A stretch of 64,000 bases of DNA, from NCBI RefSeq assembly GCF_023278565.1, contig NC_064677.1, positions 5,766,001-5,830,000 of the forward strand, read 5' to 3'. The notes under the pieces were generated by a model. That model was not told the origin of the DNA and made no database searches. It worked only from the letters and a program-made list of their open reading frames with translations. Source of the DNA: Colletotrichum lupini (lineage: Eukaryota > Ascomycota > Sordariomycetes > Glomerellales > Glomerellaceae). Shown here piece after piece: positions 60,801-64,000 of this stretch; position 1 is the stretch's first letter; each line of letters opens with the position of its first letter. The translations under genes and the position numbers were made by a program.

Positions 60801-63556
60801 GCTGGTGTGTATGTTTCTCAGATGTCTGAATGACCTTGAGTAGTAGATCTCAGCTCCACTAGCTTGGAAATTACATGACCTATGGGCGATTCGGAAGACA
60901 ACAAACGTGCTGCTTTCCTGCAGAGAAACATCGCATACGTATGTATCGTCTTCTGGCTTGGTGAAATCTGTGCCTGAAACTCCTATTTTTTCTGCAGGTG
61001 ATCATCATTGGGCGGGTGCAAAAGCAGCCTCTCACCATTCCACGAGGTATGATCTCAAACCAATCATGAAACAATTGATGTACGCAAGTTCATTCGAAAA
61101 GAATGTCCGATATCGTCAGAAATACCCTTGCTGTCGCATACTTGTAAATCATGGGCATTTAGATAGATCTCATCGAGTGAAAAGTAGACATCGACGTGTT
61201 GAGAAAATTGGGTAAGGTAGGTAGGGAACATCAGACTCCAAGAAGCCAAAGAACACTCATATCTGTACACGTCAAAGTAAAATGATACAAAAATGAAATT
61301 CCAACCCAAATAACAAAAGAGTTCACCCCCCCGGTATCGAACGGGGGCTACATCTCTTGGTGCACATGCCGGGAAAATCCGCCGATATCCAATGGAGGTC
61401 CAGGTGGGTAGGTTGTCGATCGTGTACGTATACGTATGCGCTTGCGGGATTCGAACTTGGGCGGTTCATCGTTTGCGACCATGGCGACCCCAGACACAGT
61501 TTGTCCTGACCACATCGCGCCGGATGGGACGCCTTCTGTTTGCTGGTGACGGTATGAACAAAATTGTTCCCCAAGTAGGGTCGCTCATTTTCCGTCTGGT
61601 CGTGCCTCAGGTGGCTTGAGGAGGGTGAAGGAGGACCTCCGGGTTGTGAGGTGGTTTGTGGGATGGAAGGTGGAGGGCGGAAGGTACGTGGCTGCGCTCC
61701 TTCCTGAGGCGTCACGTCGGTGATTGTTGATGTTTATCCCCACAGCAACGACCTTTGCGGCCAACACGTCGCTTTTGCTGCGAATACTTGACCTCAGGAT
61801 TAGGCTGAAATTCTATATTGCTGTGAAGACTTTTCGTCGCCTGGCTCGAATGACCGCCAGCTATCATGACTTCTTTGCTCTTTGTGTCCCCTAACACATC
61901 TTCTCGCTTAGGCAATCAAGTCCATTGAGCAATTACTTTAATTAATCAAAACCAAGGATCGCTATCTTGTGCTGCAATGGGCATCACTATCGCCTACACG
62001 TTCCCCCATTTCCTTGATGCAACTTTACACTGCCGATGATGCTACGATATCAAGATGTCCCCTTTTCAGGTATGCAGATAGTTCCGAACACCGTGTTCTC
62101 ACGAATCACCCGTGTATTGCTGAAAGTAGGTGCGGGAAGTGGTGAATATGAATGAATCTTACCTTGCATCGACCATGACAGACTACCGAGGTCTGTGGTT
62201 TATACTCAGGTCCACGGCCCAACTCGTCAACCAAGCCCAATCGATCCCCATGGTCGAGCGGTATAACGCCCTGGTCCGTTAGTACAGAACTTGGTATGAA
62301 ATCTTGAGAAGTCAAAAGATGGAGGATTTCGTAGGGGCACAGTTCGATTTACGGACTGCGCACCTGAGCTTTTGCTTTTTGGGGGGTTTGATGATTCACA
62401 TATCTTCTCTCGCTTAAACGTCGAGGATTTGGGTACATGGGACATCGCTTCGACGAGCAATCCGGTCCATCAAATTATTTCGATTAATTCGGACTTGCTG
62501 TCTATCTATATTGACTGTGCTACTGCTGGCCAGGCCTGAACCCACCACCGCCGTCATCACTTTCACTCCACGATGCCACCAAAGAACTTGCACACTACCG
62601 CTCAGGGCGAAGAAGTGTGTCAAGGCTGAAATTGACAAGCCGACCCTTGGGATCCCTCAATACAAATGCTGTCGTGCAATCGTACAGTGATGTATCTGTG
62701 TCCATAGTGAATCTTGTACTTACGACGGAGAGAATCATCGGCAACCTACCTTAGGTACGTAGGTATCGGTAGGCCTGGTTGGTAGTGGTACACAGCCAAA
62801 TTTGGTAGCCAGATTGCACAGTGCACAAAATAATAGGCGTCGATCACATAACTTGAAACAATAGCCAGTATGAATGATGAAGTATTTGGCAGGCTGTGAG
62901 TTCCGCAAGCCCAGCCACAACACTACACCTGGCTTTCAAGATGAATTTAGTCTTACACGAATCAAATGAGAGCACCCGATATCAGCCCCCAAGCTTATCC
63001 GTATTGTAATTAATGGCAGAGCTTCACTTGAAAGTCGTCAATCTATCAGTAGTGATGAGTTGATGATGTGAAACGACCTGAATTGTGATCCGGAGAAGGG
63101 AGGTTGAAGTTGGCTTCCAACGAACAGCCGATGATCCCCCGATTTTGGGGCTAGCCCATGAACTCTTGCGTCACACATACCCCTGTTGGGTGCCGGCGAC
63201 CCATTCCCGTCTGCAGCTGCGGGGCCGAACGAGCGGGGCCCACGTTCTTCTCGAAGCTGTCAGCATGAATAATCCAATCCTAAGCACCGCATTTGCGAAA
63301 AAAGTCGTCCAGTCATCGCACGCGGTGGCGCCCCCCTTAGGTAACGGCTTAGACAGCTTCACTGGGGGCATGTGTAAGACCCTCGCAGCAGTTCGTCCAG
63401 ATGTAGATGGTCGCCATGGGCACCACATATAAGCTTGCCCGCAAGATTTGCAAATGCTGAACAACAATTCTCAATCCAGATCGAATCTTGATTCTCGACC
63501 ATACTAGCTCTGTCCATTCATTTTTCGTGAGAGGCTACTCGAGCATTCAAGTACAT

Positions 63557-64000
63557 ATGCCTCGCATCGTGACCCTCACTGCGATTTTCGCCATCTTCTT
63601 TTCCATCATCATCTTCAACACCCAGCTCAAGAGCTTCTTCACAGACATCACATCTCCACTCACAACGTCCACAACCAACAACACAACCCTGTCTTCACCA
63701 GCCCAAGACAACCCACCCGACTCTTCTATGCTCAACGCAGTAAAGAACAACATGTCAAAGACCCTCCACCACGCAAAGATCACGCCGCACCGCAGCGGCA
63801 CCCGCGGTCACTCGGACCACGGCTGGCTCAACACCTACCACAGCTTCTCCTTCGCCAACTGGTACGACCCGCGCTTCAACAATTTTGGCAGCCTGCGCGT
63901 CCTCAACGAGGACCGCGTGAAAGCCAACTCGGGGTTTCCCACGCACCCGCACCGCGACTTTGAAATCTTCAGCTACATCCTCTCGGGCGAGCTCACGCAC
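63557..64000 (+). CDS. Pirin-like cupin protein with N-terminal membrane anchor, cut by window end
   Basis: Open from the ATG at 63557 to the last base, 148 codons without a stop or clear intron. Residues 4-24 are strongly hydrophobic (IVTLTAIFAIFFSIIIF) after MPR, a signal anchor or signal peptide. A Ser/Thr/Asn-rich linker follows, then the pirin domain from about residue 77: KITPHRSGTRGHSDHGWLNT, FSFANWYDPRF, LRVLNEDRV, and the cupin motif HPHRDFEIFSYILSGE. His130 and His132 are the first two metal ligands; the second pair lies beyond the window. It resembles the bacterial YhhW/YhaK type with quercetinase activity more than human pirin. Family certain, substrate unknown. An internal ATG at residue 65-66 before SKTLHHAK could give a soluble form. 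Confidence 0.9.
   Translation, partial: MPRIVTLTAIFAIFFSIIIFNTQLKSFFTDITSPLTTSTTNNTTLSSPAQDNPPDSSMLNAVKNNMSKTLHHAKITPHRSGTRGHSDHGWLNTYHSFSFANWYDPRFNNFGSLRVLNEDRVKANSGFPTHPHRDFEIFSYILSGELTH

Larger units (their letters stand above)
47562..63556. other. 16 kb gene-poor region
   Basis: I find no confident gene. The left part has a dense set of homopolymers (48112-48952). TACGGAGTA-type 9-mers lie at 50278, 50300, 52137, 52977, 52984, 57852 and 57859. One weak small secreted-protein candidate is at 51813. The part from about 58140 to 63500 looks richer in A and T than the genic regions, with only short frames. Two tRNA-like fragments (61320-61380 and 62250-62290) do not fold fully. The last few hundred bases are the promoter of the pirin-like gene. 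Confidence 0.4.

Noticed and set aside
61321..61380. tRNA-like T-loop on the minus strand (GTTCGATAC between C and G runs)
   Set aside because: The T-stem has a mismatch and no matching acceptor or D-arm is found upstream; at most a relic.
62250..62380. D-arm-like TGGTCGAGCGGTATAACGCC and a TTCGATT downstream
   Set aside because: D- and T-stems do not pair and no acceptor stem forms; not a tRNA gene.

Overview
This 64 kb window is nuclear DNA of a filamentous ascomycete, most likely a Sordariomycete-type Pezizomycotina. The evidence is short GT-AG introns with CTAAC/CTGAC-like branch points, CT-rich leaders, and fungal-specific families: a DUF7704-like membrane protein, AIM11, a Zn2Cys6 factor, and an RNA-silencing type RNA-dependent RNA polymerase. 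I cannot name the genus from sequence alone. All gene models were built by hand by joining reading frames across introns.

The left third (1-14 kb) holds a small DUF7704-like membrane protein on the minus strand. It diverges from a 583-residue protein with two telobox-type Myb domains (Teb1/Tbf1-like). Next come ribosomal protein eS4 (three exons) and, after about 5.4 kb without a confident gene, mitochondrial D-lactate dehydrogenase (five exons).

The middle (15-35 kb) holds a 1255-residue RNA-dependent RNA polymerase with an N-terminal RRM-like segment. It converges on a 2-oxoglutarate/Fe(II) oxygenase of prolyl-4-hydroxylase type, a four-exon gene with unusually long introns (272, 1107 and 522 nt). 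Then follow AIM11, a 929-residue Gln/Pro/Ser-rich protein of unknown function, and a 106-residue Dabb-like (stress-responsive A/B barrel) protein. The Dabb-like gene has a TATA box and a perfect 11-bp inverted repeat upstream.

The right part (35-64 kb) is very gene-poor. One Zn2Cys6 transcription factor sits between an 11 kb and a 16 kb stretch where I find no confident gene. At the right edge a membrane-anchored pirin-like gene begins and is cut by the window end. The gene-poor DNA carries long homopolymer runs and a 9-mer (TACGGAGTA or its complement) present 12 times.

The genes form no obvious cluster or operon. They read as housekeeping and regulatory genes: telomere or ribosomal-gene control, translation, lactate oxidation, RNA silencing, mitochondrial membrane, stress response. 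No intact transposon, rRNA, tRNA or CRISPR was found.
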